A DNA stretch of 64,000 nt from an uncultured Clostridia bacterium (GCA_946187935.1 CAMHSJ010000001.1:159102-223101); one strand, 5' to 3'; numbered from the stretch's first letter, positions 16,263 through 24,004 are shown. Numbers and translations are program-made. Notes: generated by a model from the letters alone, not told the origin.

Positions 16263-16703
16263 ATGAACATAGCATTCTTTACCGTTCCCAAGCAGGACGT
16301 AGTCTTCGTCTATAACGATTTTACCGTAAGACAGGTTCTCGAAAAGATGCACAACAGCCGTTATACCGCTGTTCCCGTCTTGGACCGTGAGGGCCATTAT
16401 CTCGGCACCGTTTCGGAGGGAGACCTTCTCTGGTTTATCGTAAAGGGTGAGGGCGGAGAACCTCATACAATGGCCATAGAGAGTCTTGAGGACTTCCACC
16501 TGACAGACATGTTCCCGCTGTCTGCCAAGAACCCTCCATGCCTTATATCTTCATCAATAGACGATCTCATAATCAGGTCGATGGAAACTAATTTCGTTCC
16601 GATCGTGGATGACAGGTCGATGTTTATCGGCATCGTTACCAGAAGATCCATAATAAAGCACTTCTACGACAAGCATATCTTCCCGCTCCCGGGAACCAAC
16701 TGA
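16263..16703 (+). CDS. two-CBS-domain protein
   Basis: This 146-residue protein consists of a pair of CBS motifs: residues about 10-60 (VRQVLEKMHNSRYTAVPVLDREGHYLGTVSEGDLLW) and 90-140 (SSIDDLIIRSMETNFVPIVDDRSMFIGIVTRRSIIKH). Such stand-alone pairs bind adenine nucleotides and act as small energy or ligand sensors. It begins two bases after the esterase stop, so it is probably co-transcribed with it. No effector domain is attached. Confidence 0.88.
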   Translation: MNIAFFTVPKQDVVFVYNDFTVRQVLEKMHNSRYTAVPVLDREGHYLGTVSEGDLLWFIVKGEGGEPHTMAIESLEDFHLTDMFPLSAKNPPCLISSSIDDLIIRSMETNFVPIVDDRSMFIGIVTRRSIIKHFYDKHIFPLPGTN

Positions 16704-16706
16704 TTA

Positions 16707-16735
16707 TTGTCTTATAAGTGCGTGTATGCTATACT
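16707..16735 (+). promoter_or_regulatory. tRNA-Thr promoter with extended -10
   Basis: TTGTCT, a 17-bp spacer and TATACT preceded by TGC (TGnTATACT). The tRNA begins 16 bases after the -10 box. Confidence 0.75.
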
Positions 16736-16750
16736 TCAACAGTTGATTTT

Positions 16751-16826
16751 GCCTCTATAGCTCAGTAGGTAGAGCGCATCCATGGTAAGGATGAGGTCTC
16801 CGGTTCAAGCCCGGATAGAGGCTCCA
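16751..16826 (+). tRNA. tRNA-Thr(GGT)
   Basis: The cloverleaf is complete: acceptor GCCTCTA/TAGAGGC, D arm GCTC-AGTAGGTA-GAGC, anticodon stem CATCC/GGATG with loop ATGGTAA (anticodon GGT), T arm TCCGG-TTCAAGC-CCGGA. Discriminator T and an encoded CCA complete 76 bases. Confidence 0.96.
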
Positions 16827-16835
16827 AAACTCATG

Positions 16836-16897
16836 ACCCTTATGTTCGCTTAAGTCCTCCGCGCTTTGCTCGTGCGGAAGAAAGCTTACATAAGGGT
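16836..16897. terminator. long structured hairpin between tRNA-Thr and the convergent azlCD gene
   Basis: Outer arms ACCCTTATGT/ACATAAGGGT pair perfectly and enclose an inner TCCGC...GCGGA stem. The right side runs into the stop of the minus-strand gene. It may terminate the tRNA transcript, but the U-tract is poor. Confidence 0.5.
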
Positions 16898-16903
16898 TAT
16901 TCA

Positions 16904-18046
16904 TTAGATGTACATTAATATCAATCCTGAGATGAGTGCTGCGAGGCTTGCGCAGACGGCAACGGTGAGAAGGGACTTTTCGAGATAGCTTGATATGAGA
17001 GCTGCGGCAAGGCCTATGGAGGCTGTTAATACCGATCCTGTCGCATACAGTATGGCTGGGAATGTCATTGCTGACAGCACAGTATATGGAATGTATTCGA
17101 AGAAAGCCTTAACGCTCTCATTTGTCAGTTTCCTGGTAAAGAGCGTAAAGGGGATCATGCGCACGAGATATGTGGTAAGAGCCATTGTAATAAGAAGCGG
17201 GATGAAGACATTCCACCCTATGGAAGATCCGTCTATTGTTTCTTTGGAAGACTGAACTTCGTAAGAGGGGACAAAGACGAGCGCAAAGGCTGTGACAAGT
17301 ATGAGCGTTGCTGCGGAAAGACCGTTAAGTATCTTGCGAGATACCCTGACCTTATTTAGCAAGACTCCCAAGACGGCTGCGATAACGGCCGATATGATAA
17401 CTGCAAAACCTGAGTTTATCCTGGTGTAAAGGACAGGGATAAAGAAGAGAACAGAGGATATCAGGCACGATATTGAAGACGAGCACATAATGGTCTTATC
17501 CTGCTTGGCCTTGGGCAGTACGATGGAAACGAACATGCCGTATATACCTATGGCAAGAGCGTTAGTCAGGACAGGTGAGAAGATATTGCCTAAGACGGCT
17601 CCTATTGCAGTTCCCGTGACCCAGCCTGCTACCGGAAGCACTGTAAGTCCTGCGAAGTATCTTGCACCTATATCATGCTTTCTGGATATGGCGACACCGA
17701 ATATCTCATCAGTGATGCCGTAGGCCAAAAGTATCCTCATAAGAGGCGTCATAGTCTTATCTGTCTTCTGTGAAAGCGAGATGGCCATCAGGGAATACCT
17801 GATGTTTATTACGATCTGGGACAGCACCATCGCGATAAAACCGCCGCCTGATGCGATTATCCCAACTCCTGCGACCTGTCCTGCTGAAGTAATGTTAAAA
17901 AGCGATACAAGAATAGCCTGAAGAGGTCCAAGTCCATGGGTGATCGCCATTATCCCGAATGAGAAAGAGACTGACAGATAACCGAGGCCTATCGGGAGAC
18001 CGTCACGGACGCCCCGTGCGAAAGAATTGTCATTAGCCTCAGCCAT
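16904..18046 (-). CDS. AzlC-AzlD fused branched-chain amino acid exporter
   Basis: Residues about 1-185 match AzlC (GLPIGLGYLSVSFSFGIMA near the N-terminus, NIRYSLMAISLSQ, AYGITDEIFGVAISR). Residues about 275-380 match AzlD (LLITMALTTYLVRMIPFTLF, FFEYIPYTVLSAMTFPAIL). In Bacillus these are two separate genes for a valine/isoleucine-type amino acid exporter; here they are one 380-residue polypeptide with extra membrane helices (about 185-260) joining them. The ATG overlaps the upstream lipoprotein stop by 8 bases, with no ribosome site of its own, so translation is probably coupled. Confidence 0.82.
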   Translation of the reverse strand: MAEANDNSFARGVRDGLPIGLGYLSVSFSFGIMAITHGLGPLQAILVSLFNITSAGQVAGVGIIASGGGFIAMVLSQIVINIRYSLMAISLSQKTDKTMTPLMRILLAYGITDEIFGVAISRKHDIGARYFAGLTVLPVAGWVTGTAIGAVLGNIFSPVLTNALAIGIYGMFVSIVLPKAKQDKTIMCSSSISCLISSVLFFIPVLYTRINSGFAVIISAVIAAVLGVLLNKVRVSRKILNGLSAATLILVTAFALVFVPSYEVQSSKETIDGSSIGWNVFIPLLITMALTTYLVRMIPFTLFTRKLTNESVKAFFEYIPYTVLSAMTFPAILYATGSVLTASIGLAAALISSYLEKSLLTVAVCASLAALISGLILMYI

Positions 18047-18644
18047 AGACAGCTGTTATATCTTCGAAAGAAAGATACATATCAAGCTCTGCGCTGAGCT
18101 GATCTTTATCCTGAGTATTTATGTCTGCAACGGTGATAAGTGTTTCCGTCTCACGGTCAAGCTTATAGGCGATGCCGTCCTTTATGTAGTACTTAACGGG
18201 TGATTCGTAAGTGTTGTCTGTAAGATCAAAAACAGTGTGCACCATATAGAAGGCGTCTTCGAGGTCAAAGTACTCATCAACGACTCTGGTCTGTTCGTCT
18301 TCACGTACCATCTGCAGGGATCTGTACACTCCGTTGTCAGAAACCGTATATGTGCATTCAGCACTGTAGCCTGCAGGCGTTGTCCCGTCGACAGTATTAA
18401 CATAAGCTTCCTGGATGTGGTCCTTCATGTAAGCATTGATATCAAGCGTATACTGATCGATGCGCGATTTTATGCTCGCATAATCAATAGGTGTGACCGT
18501 CGCTTCCGTGACTGTGGTGGTCGTCATATCAGCCGTCATCTGAGGATCAGAGTAGATCTTCTCCGAACAGCCTGCAGATAAAAGGGCAGCTGAACATACA
18601 GCAAGAGCCATTGTACGAACAAAGAGTCTTCTATAATTAGCCAT
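18039..18644 (-). CDS. lipoprotein of unknown function
   Basis: This 201-residue protein has a type II signal peptide with lipobox LLSAGC at residues about 21-26, a Thr-rich linker and a beta-rich domain (YSAECTYTVSDNGVYRSLQMVREDEQTRVV) that alternates strands with little charge clustering. I do not recognise the family. GGAGGTC sits 6 bases before the ATG. It is the first gene of a two-gene unit with the AzlCD fusion, but nothing in its sequence points to amino acid binding. Confidence 0.75.
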   Translation of the reverse strand: MANYRRLFVRTMALAVCSAALLSAGCSEKIYSDPQMTADMTTTTVTEATVTPIDYASIKSRIDQYTLDINAYMKDHIQEAYVNTVDGTTPAGYSAECTYTVSDNGVYRSLQMVREDEQTRVVDEYFDLEDAFYMVHTVFDLTDNTYESPVKYYIKDGIAYKLDRETETLITVADINTQDKDQLSAELDMYLSFEDITAVYG

Positions 18645-18685
18645 AATGACCTCCGTATTTAACCGATAAATTATAGCATATTAAG

Positions 18686-18714
18686 TTGACAAAGGTGCCT
18701 AAAGATTATACAAT
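18686..18714 (+). promoter_or_regulatory. tRNA-Ser promoter
   Basis: Perfect TTGACA, a 17-bp spacer and TACAAT. The tRNA starts 22 bases after the -10 box. Confidence 0.85.
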
Positions 18715-18735
18715 CATTGAGCATTTTATATCTAT

Positions 18736-18828
18736 GGAGAAGTCGCCTAGCCTGGTCGAGGGCGCACGACTGGAAATCGTGTAAACCCCAAAAGGGTTTC
18801 GAGGGTTCGAATCCCTCCTTCTCCGCCA
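18736..18828 (+). tRNA. tRNA-Ser(GGA)
   Basis: Acceptor GGAGAAG/CTTCTCC, anticodon stem CACGA/TCGTG around CTGGAAA (anticodon GGA), a long variable arm AACCCCAAAAGGGTTT typical of class II tRNAs, T arm GAGGG-TTCGAAT-CCCTC, discriminator G and an encoded CCA; 93 bases. Confidence 0.97.
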
Positions 18829-18835
18829 AAAGAAA

Positions 18836-18883
18836 TGAAGTTACCCCCGTAAGTTGGACAGCGATGTTCCGATTTACGGGGGT
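18836..18883 (+). terminator. hairpin after tRNA-Ser; sequence resembles an IS3-type terminal repeat
   Basis: ACCCCCGTAA (18843-18852) pairs perfectly with TTACGGGGGT (18874-18883) across a 21-base loop. It could end the tRNA transcript. The left flank TGAAGTTACCCCCGTAAGTTGGACAG also resembles the IS end at 63590 (TGAACCCACAAAGTTGGACGG). Confidence 0.5.
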
Positions 18884-18888
18884 ACTTT

Positions 18889-18969
18889 ATGCTTATCACA
18901 AGAGAAACCGGGCCGGAAATCGTGAGAAAGCAACTGAAAGACGTTGTTGCGTTGAAGGATCTATTTTGA
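18889..18969 (+). CDS. possible 26-codon ORF, doubtful
   Basis: ATG to TGA encodes MLITRETGPEIVRKQLKDVV... The only ribosome-site-like sequence is GGGGG, which lies inside the preceding hairpin. There is no database-like motif. It may be chance or a remnant of an inserted element. Confidence 0.15.
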   Translation: MLITRETGPEIVRKQLKDVVALKDLF

Positions 18970-18990
18970 TCAATTTGTGACCGTTTCTGT

Positions 18991-19018
18991 TTGACATTGA
19001 TCTTTTTGCGGTTATAAT
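18991..19018 (+). promoter_or_regulatory. near-perfect housekeeping promoter
   Basis: TTGACA (18991-18996), 16-bp spacer, TATAAT (19013-19018). It drives a short transcript with a 27-codon ORF and a terminator. Confidence 0.88.
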
Positions 19019-19052
19019 CTGCATTAATATTCTCAGAAGGAGGCACATCATC

Positions 19053-19136
19053 ATGAAGTCATCAATAATGACAGTTCGAAGAAGATCCCTTATCGTGGCA
19101 GCGGAAAGTGCCTCTGCATTGTGCGTTCAGAATTAA
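19053..19136 (+). CDS. 27-codon small ORF, candidate leader peptide or microprotein
   Basis: AGAAGGAGG ends 9 bases before an ATG that opens MKSSIMTVRRRSLIVAAES and continues to residue 27 before TAA. It lies about 28 bases after the likely start of transcription and ends 30 bases before a strong terminator. The ORF has an Arg-Arg-Arg run followed by a hydrophobic-small segment but no helix long enough to cross a membrane. The next gene, a phosphoesterase, starts 22 bases after the terminator and has its own ribosome site. An attenuating leader peptide or an independent small gene would both fit; I recognise neither. Confidence 0.6.
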   Translation: MKSSIMTVRRRSLIVAAESASALCVQN

Positions 19137-19166
19137 GATCATATTTCGATAACAGATCATCAATGG

Positions 19167-19197
19167 GAACGCCGCAATTCATTGAGGCGTTCTTTTT
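19167..19197 (+). terminator. Rho-independent terminator after the 27-codon ORF
   Basis: GAACGCC/GGCGTTC with a 12-base loop is followed by TTTTT. It stands between the small ORF and the phosphoesterase gene, where an attenuator would be. Confidence 0.88.
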
Positions 19198-19218
19198 CAT
19201 CTATACGAGGCAAATACT

Positions 19219-19908
19219 ATGACAAGGATCTTTATTACAGGTGATACTCACTGTGACCGCGATTGGGAGAAGCTGAATACACGTTCTTTTCCCGAACAAA
19301 AGAAACTCACAAAGGATGACTTTGTGATCATTGCGGGTGATTTTGGCGGCATCTGGGCGCAGGATAAGACAGATGAATTCATAATCAAGACGTATGATAA
19401 GCGTAACTTTACCACGCTCTTTGTCGACGGCAATCATGAAAACCATGACGTCCTTGCTCAGTATCCTGAAGAGGAATGGCACGGCGGAACGATCCACAGG
19501 ATCTCGGATTCTGTTGTCCACCTGATGCGCGGACAGGTTTATGAGATTGGCGGAAAGACATTCTTTGCTATGGGCGGAGCCGAATCTTCCGATAAGTGGT
19601 GCCGTAAAGAAGGTATATCATGGTGGACAGGTGAGATGCCGTCAGATGCAGAATATGAAGAGGCAATAAGGAACCTCGAAGCGCATGAATTCAGGGTCGA
19701 TTACATCATCACGCACTGTGCACCGGAAGACTATCTCTATTCTACGGAAATGGACATAGCAAGGCGTCTGAACAAGTTGACGGCATTCTTCTCAGAACTC
19801 ATAACCGGCCGCGGTATTGAATTTGAAGGATGGTATTTCGGACACTACCATGAAGATACTGACTTTGGTAAGTTTCATTGTATCTACAACAGGATCGTAG
19901 AGATCTGA
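19219..19908 (+). CDS. calcineurin-like metallophosphoesterase
   Basis: All metal-site motifs of the family occur in order in this 229-residue protein: GDTHCD (residues 8-13), AGDFGG near 41, VDGNHEN near 73, ITHCAP near 162 and FGHYHED near 209. The enzyme is cytoplasmic and probably a phosphodiesterase or phosphatase; the substrate cannot be told. GAGG precedes the ATG by 9 bases. The upstream promoter, 27-codon ORF and terminator suggest that its expression may be attenuated. Confidence 0.9.
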   Translation: MTRIFITGDTHCDRDWEKLNTRSFPEQKKLTKDDFVIIAGDFGGIWAQDKTDEFIIKTYDKRNFTTLFVDGNHENHDVLAQYPEEEWHGGTIHRISDSVVHLMRGQVYEIGGKTFFAMGGAESSDKWCRKEGISWWTGEMPSDAEYEEAIRNLEAHEFRVDYIITHCAPEDYLYSTEMDIARRLNKLTAFFSELITGRGIEFEGWYFGHYHEDTDFGKFHCIYNRIVEI

Positions 19909-19951
19909 ACACATCCGGCTGACATCCCGGAGATGATATAATCATACCATT

Positions 19952-20506
19952 ATGAACGAACGCATGGTGACAAAAGAAGAACGCCAAACACTGCTGTCTC
20001 ATCCTGAGCTTGTGATGTTTGATGCCTACAGAGGCGATAAGAATCAATTCTTTTCCAGGTCTTTGCTGACTGCAAGCATAACTATAGGAATCTCTATGGG
20101 GATCGGGGCAGCACTATGTTTTACGCCTTTTGCCGTGTCTCACCCCGGTTTGATCGTCGGGTTTAGTATCTTCCTGATGATATTCTCGATCATTGCATTC
20201 GCCGTAGTCTTCGACAGAGCCGAGACCAGACGTATAGAAAAAGAAAGGCAGACACATTACATAGATCATCTTAAGAAGAAACTCCCGGAAGAGCTCTTCG
20301 TAAAGACCATAAGAGTTACGGCTGTAGTCATAGAAAAATGCGAAGGCAAATGCATCGATGACGGTAAGGAGCAGTGGTTCAGCTACAGCAGTTTCCAAAA
20401 CGTCTTCGTTCCTCCAACAGACGCGGATCTGGCGGTAGTAACTGACCACAATGGTTTTTGCGCATTTATCAAGCGCGACAGCGCAACTGAGAGTTTCTAC
20501 CTGTGA
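19952..20506 (+). CDS. small two-helix membrane protein of unknown function
   Basis: The 184-residue protein has two membrane helices (about 33-58 and 65-88) between a short N-terminal region and a cytoplasmic C-terminal domain of about 90 residues (VVIEKCEGKCIDDGKEQWFSYSSFQNVF...). The last part alternates beta strands. No family recognised. TGATATAAT lies 9 bases before the ATG and no ribosome site is in range, so the mRNA may be nearly leaderless; an alternative ATG four codons on is possible. Confidence 0.65.
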   Translation: MNERMVTKEERQTLLSHPELVMFDAYRGDKNQFFSRSLLTASITIGISMGIGAALCFTPFAVSHPGLIVGFSIFLMIFSIIAFAVVFDRAETRRIEKERQTHYIDHLKKKLPEELFVKTIRVTAVVIEKCEGKCIDDGKEQWFSYSSFQNVFVPPTDADLAVVTDHNGFCAFIKRDSATESFYL

Positions 20507-20515
20507 TAGATCCGG

Positions 20516-21367
20516 TCAGCGCTTATTGTTCTTAAAGTAGTTTACAGCAGATAAGAATAAGACCGTGTTCGATGAGATAGCTGCGATCTTCGAATAGAGA
20601 GCCGACTTTGATGCATGCTTCTGAAGCTCTTCCAGCTGCTTCTGGATCTGGCTGTTTCTGTTGTCCTGTAAGATGACATTTATGGCTTCCTTAATGCTGT
20701 CTGCACGTCCTTCTGCTATCGTTGCTTCAATCTTGCGAAGATCGTTAGGGTGTGTGTTAGGGAAACTGACAGGGCAGTCGTTGCCATTAGCCTCTTTGTA
20801 CTTGAGGTAGTAATCCTCAAGTTCTGAAACTATTGAACTGTTGATCTGTTTCATCCCATTTATATAATCTCCACGCTCCTGTCTCTTTGTGTTACCTGAC
20901 TTGACATGCCTAACGATCCCGATGATAAGAAGAATAAGTCCGAGGACAAGAAGTGATGCAAAAACAGAAATAAGGATGACAGTGCACTGTTCTTCGGTAA
21001 AGTACTCAGCATTGCCGGTGAAGTGTTCGCATAACACCCCAATGAGAGAAACCAAAGCTAATGTGATCGGAAAACTGAAGAGCATAAGCAAGCCGCCTAT
21101 AACGATCTGCAAGGTTCCCTTTTCTTTGCTGTAGCGCACCCGTCTCGGATGTTCGATTTCATTCATGCAATCGGTAAGAGCATTGTAAAGGTGTTCCTTC
21201 TTGCCGAAATATGAGATCATGTCCCTGATCTTGGCAAGGCTCTCTTTACGGAGAGCAGAGACATTGTTTGATACTGAAGGCGCAGCGCCATTGACCGGCG
21301 AACCGCACTTGCCGCAAAAACCATTTCCATCAGGGATCATGTTGCCACAAACAGAACAATAGGACAT
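20516..21367 (-). CDS. zinc-ribbon membrane protein
   Basis: The track start at 21409 adds 14 residues; the ATG at 21367 follows GAGGTG and begins directly with the zinc ribbon MSYCSVCGNMIPDGNGFCGKCGSPV. The 283-residue product then has a helical stretch, two membrane helices (about 88-115 and 130-155) and a coiled-coil C-terminus (IQKQLEELQKHA) ending in a further weakly hydrophobic helix. Zinc-ribbon membrane proteins of this kind are common in Clostridia with no assigned job. It is convergent with the preceding gene, with 9 bases between stops. Confidence 0.75.
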   Translation of the reverse strand: MSYCSVCGNMIPDGNGFCGKCGSPVNGAAPSVSNNVSALRKESLAKIRDMISYFGKKEHLYNALTDCMNEIEHPRRVRYSKEKGTLQIVIGGLLMLFSFPITLALVSLIGVLCEHFTGNAEYFTEEQCTVILISVFASLLVLGLILLIIGIVRHVKSGNTKRQERGDYINGMKQINSSIVSELEDYYLKYKEANGNDCPVSFPNTHPNDLRKIEATIAEGRADSIKEAINVILQDNRNSQIQKQLEELQKHASKSALYSKIAAISSNTVLFLSAVNYFKNNKR

Positions 21368-21522
21368 ATTACACCTCACAAGTTTTTCTATTAAGCACAA
21401 TTCTAACACTATAATAATACAAATAATGGGACAGGCTTTGTGGTATGGTTATCTTGACCCCAAATAGAATGATCAGTCAAGAAGTCATAAATATGTTATC
21501 ATTAACACTTGAAGGCAGGTTG

Positions 21523-22041
21523 ATGTGGATCGATATGGATAGATATTTTGACAGAAGACGACTTAACTCGATCAAGAAGGTAATGATTGGCTGTTACATT
21601 ATGTTCGGTGTTATCCTGCTGCCCCTGATCGTCATACTGATATCTGGAATTCAGGAAGGTGAGATGGGAGAAGTCGTTATCGTAACGATACTTCTCCTGA
21701 TTCTTTTGACCGAGTTTATTGCCCTGATCATTTTGGGCAAGAGAGCCCGCAGGGGCCTGAGGTATGCTTCTATTTTTGAGGAAGATCATGACGGCATAAT
21801 CACCTATAAGCGCATCCAGGAGATGACGGGTTATGGAATGGCAAGGATCAGGAAGGATATCGAATGGCTCATTAGAGCGCAGCATCTTACGAATGCCGTT
21901 GTTGACGGCGACAAGATCGTAATGCTCAGTGAGACCGAGTTTATCGATATCACATGTCCCACATGCGGAGCAGTCAATCAGGTAAGGTTCGGCAGTTCCA
22001 ACAAGTGCAAGCATTGCGGTTCATACTTAAGGAGACGCTGA
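21523..22041 (+). CDS. two-helix membrane protein with winged-helix-like segment and C-terminal zinc ribbon
   Basis: The track opens at 21445, but GAAGGCAGG before the ATG at 21523 and comparison with the next gene favour this start. Two helices (about 20-42 and 50-72) are followed by a helical segment YKRIQEMTGYGMARIRKDIEWLIRAQHLTNAVVDGDKIVM, which resembles a winged helix, and a four-Cys ribbon CPTCG...CKHCG at the end. The product would place a small nucleic-acid- or protein-binding unit on the inner membrane face. It is a paralogue of the following gene. Confidence 0.65.
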   Translation: MWIDMDRYFDRRRLNSIKKVMIGCYIMFGVILLPLIVILISGIQEGEMGEVVIVTILLLILLTEFIALIILGKRARRGLRYASIFEEDHDGIITYKRIQEMTGYGMARIRKDIEWLIRAQHLTNAVVDGDKIVMLSETEFIDITCPTCGAVNQVRFGSSNKCKHCGSYLRRR

Positions 22042-22057
22042 TAAGGAGATCCTGATA

Positions 22058-22594
22058 ATGTATAAGAACAAGAACAGAGCTTCCACAACGCTGGTATGGT
22101 CCATACTTGGACTTGTATTCGGCATCCTGCCGACATTGTTCTGGCTGTTGATGTTCATTGCATGCATAGCGACCGGCGAACTCGAGATCTCCGTTATGGT
22201 ATTCAGCCTGTTTTTCATTGCAGTAGGAGTACTGTTTACGGTGCTCGGAATAAGAGGACTTTCTATAGTTTCAGCAGTATCGTTCTGTAATGGCGTTTTC
22301 GAGAAGGATCCTGACGGTATCGTTGAGATGGATTCGCTGCTTAAGAGGAAGGGAGCCGGAAGGGGCTCTTCATTTGAGAAGAGAGTCGTAAGGGCAGTCG
22401 AGAAGGACTATTTCGCGAAGCTTACTTATGACCGCACATACAGGGTCTTCGAGATGTCTGACCGTGTGCACAACATGGAAGAATACAAGAACCGTTTTAT
22501 CGGCATCAACTGCCCCAACTGTGCAAACCCGCTCAAGATCAAGCACGGCATGTCTGTTATCTGCGACCGCTGCGGCCGCGAGGTTAAGGCCTGA
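22058..22594 (+). CDS. paralogous two-helix, zinc-ribbon membrane protein
   Basis: This 178-residue protein has the same order as its upstream neighbour: two membrane helices (about 11-35 and 43-68), a helical domain (VEMDSLLKRKGAGRGSSFEKRVVRAVEKDYFAKLTYDRTYRVFEMSD) and a terminal ribbon CPNCANPL...CDRCG. AAGGAG lies 8 bases before the ATG and the gap to the previous stop is 16 bases, so the pair forms one transcript. Function unknown; tandem duplication is the simplest origin. Confidence 0.75.
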   Translation: MYKNKNRASTTLVWSILGLVFGILPTLFWLLMFIACIATGELEISVMVFSLFFIAVGVLFTVLGIRGLSIVSAVSFCNGVFEKDPDGIVEMDSLLKRKGAGRGSSFEKRVVRAVEKDYFAKLTYDRTYRVFEMSDRVHNMEEYKNRFIGINCPNCANPLKIKHGMSVICDRCGREVKA

Positions 22595-22609
22595 TCAGGT
22601 ATCCGTAGA

Positions 22610-24004
22610 ATGAATAAAGCAGAAAATAGCAAACGGACAGTTATCTTCTGTTTGATCCTCTTGGTTTTCTCATTTATCAAGGTGATATTCTGGCGGTTCG
22701 GAGATCTTGATGAATTCTGGAATTACAATATGAGCAGGAGCATCGCTATTGGACTTGTTCCGTACCGTGATTTCAATATGGTTCAGGTTCCGCTATATGC
22801 GTTTGTCAATGCCGCCGTTCTTAAAGTGAGCAGGACTCTTATTGCATACCGCATATCGTGTTCGTTCCTGTGTTTTGCATTGCAGCTACTGGTCCTTAAG
22901 ACTATTTCAGACAGGACAAATGGGTTTTATGCATTGCCGGCAGCACTTATGAGTCTTCTGATATTGGGAACTGTTTCTTATAACACTCTGTTCATGGTTT
23001 TTGCCTTCGGTATTTATATGCTTTTGGGCAGAGGAAACACTGATAAACGGAATATGGCAATAGGTATCCTTACGGCCTTGGCGGCTTTGTCAAGGCAGAC
23101 TTCGGGCGGGATATTAATCCTTATAGTTTTTGTTATCCTGACAAGACAGGAGCGCAGGGCGAGGAGTGTTCTGATGTGTGTTGCAGGCGGCGCCATTCCC
23201 TGCATTTTGCTTCTGATCTATCTTCTTATCACAGGTTCTTGGGGAGCTTTTTGGGATTACTGCCTTTTCGGACTGTTCTCCTTCGGAAGCGGTAATTTCC
23301 TTATGAGGGCAGCTTCAGTTCCATATCTGCTCACAGCGCTGACGGGAATAGTATGTGATATCGTGAGACTTAAGACTGACCGCGAAGATGCTTTGAGTCA
23401 TCTTCTTATCGGTATCCCGGTGCTGCTGATGTGCGTGCCTATCGTTGACGAGCATGCTTCTTTTGCAGCAATATGGTTCCTTGTTCCTGTAGCCTGCGTC
23501 ATCAGGGATAAGGCGGGCAAGTCACTTACTGTCAGGATGTCTCACATAACGGCGGCTTGTTGTTTGATCGCAGTCTTGATCGTGACATTTATGAACGTCA
23601 TGGGAAATGCTTTTTGCACCGGTTATACTGAACTTAAGGGCGTTCTGGCTGACACTGCTCTTCTTGATGACTATTCTGTGCTCCTTGCCCAAAACAGGGA
23701 GTTTGAAGAACAGGGCAGAAAGGTGACAGTCCTGTCCTCTTCAGCGGTTGTCTTGTCGGTAATGTCTGGCAGGAATGCTCCCGTCTTTGATATGTTTATC
23801 AATGGAAATCTCGGTACCCGTGAGCCTCTTTTATTTGTTCAGGAAGTGATAGATGACCCTGATGCCATCATATTGATGCCCGATGATTACGATACCGAAG
23901 GCTGGCAGAATCCTGACGGCATATATGAATATGTCACAAGTCACTGTGAGCCTGTTGCTTCTTACGGAAGGTTTGTCTGGTATAAGCCGTCCCTGTTGCA
24001 GTAG
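22610..24004 (+). CDS. polytopic GT-C glycosyltransferase-like membrane protein
   Basis: The 464-residue protein has about ten membrane helices and a short hydrophilic C-terminal end. Its first outer loop reads GDLDEFWNYNMSRSIAIGLVPYRDFNMVQVP; the acidic pair followed by G.VPYRDF is characteristic of ArnT/PMT-type GT-C enzymes, which use polyprenyl-phosphate sugars outside the membrane. Acceptor unknown. It starts 15 bases after the zinc-ribbon gene with a weak ribosome site. Its last 43 bases overlap the end of the convergent HTH gene. Confidence 0.72.
   Translation: MNKAENSKRTVIFCLILLVFSFIKVIFWRFGDLDEFWNYNMSRSIAIGLVPYRDFNMVQVPLYAFVNAAVLKVSRTLIAYRISCSFLCFALQLLVLKTISDRTNGFYALPAALMSLLILGTVSYNTLFMVFAFGIYMLLGRGNTDKRNMAIGILTALAALSRQTSGGILILIVFVILTRQERRARSVLMCVAGGAIPCILLLIYLLITGSWGAFWDYCLFGLFSFGSGNFLMRAASVPYLLTALTGIVCDIVRLKTDREDALSHLLIGIPVLLMCVPIVDEHASFAAIWFLVPVACVIRDKAGKSLTVRMSHITAACCLIAVLIVTFMNVMGNAFCTGYTELKGVLADTALLDDYSVLLAQNREFEEQGRKVTVLSSSAVVLSVMSGRNAPVFDMFINGNLGTREPLLFVQEVIDDPDAIILMPDDYDTEGWQNPDGIYEYVTSHCEPVASYGRFVWYKPSLLQ

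Noticed and set aside
18717-18980. 87-aa ORF across tRNA-Ser
   Set aside because: It reads through the whole tRNA gene and the following hairpin.
18829-19218. T-box or metabolite riboswitch before the phosphoesterase
   Set aside because: No T-box sequence or specifier arrangement is visible. The ORF with its own ribosome site explains the leader better.
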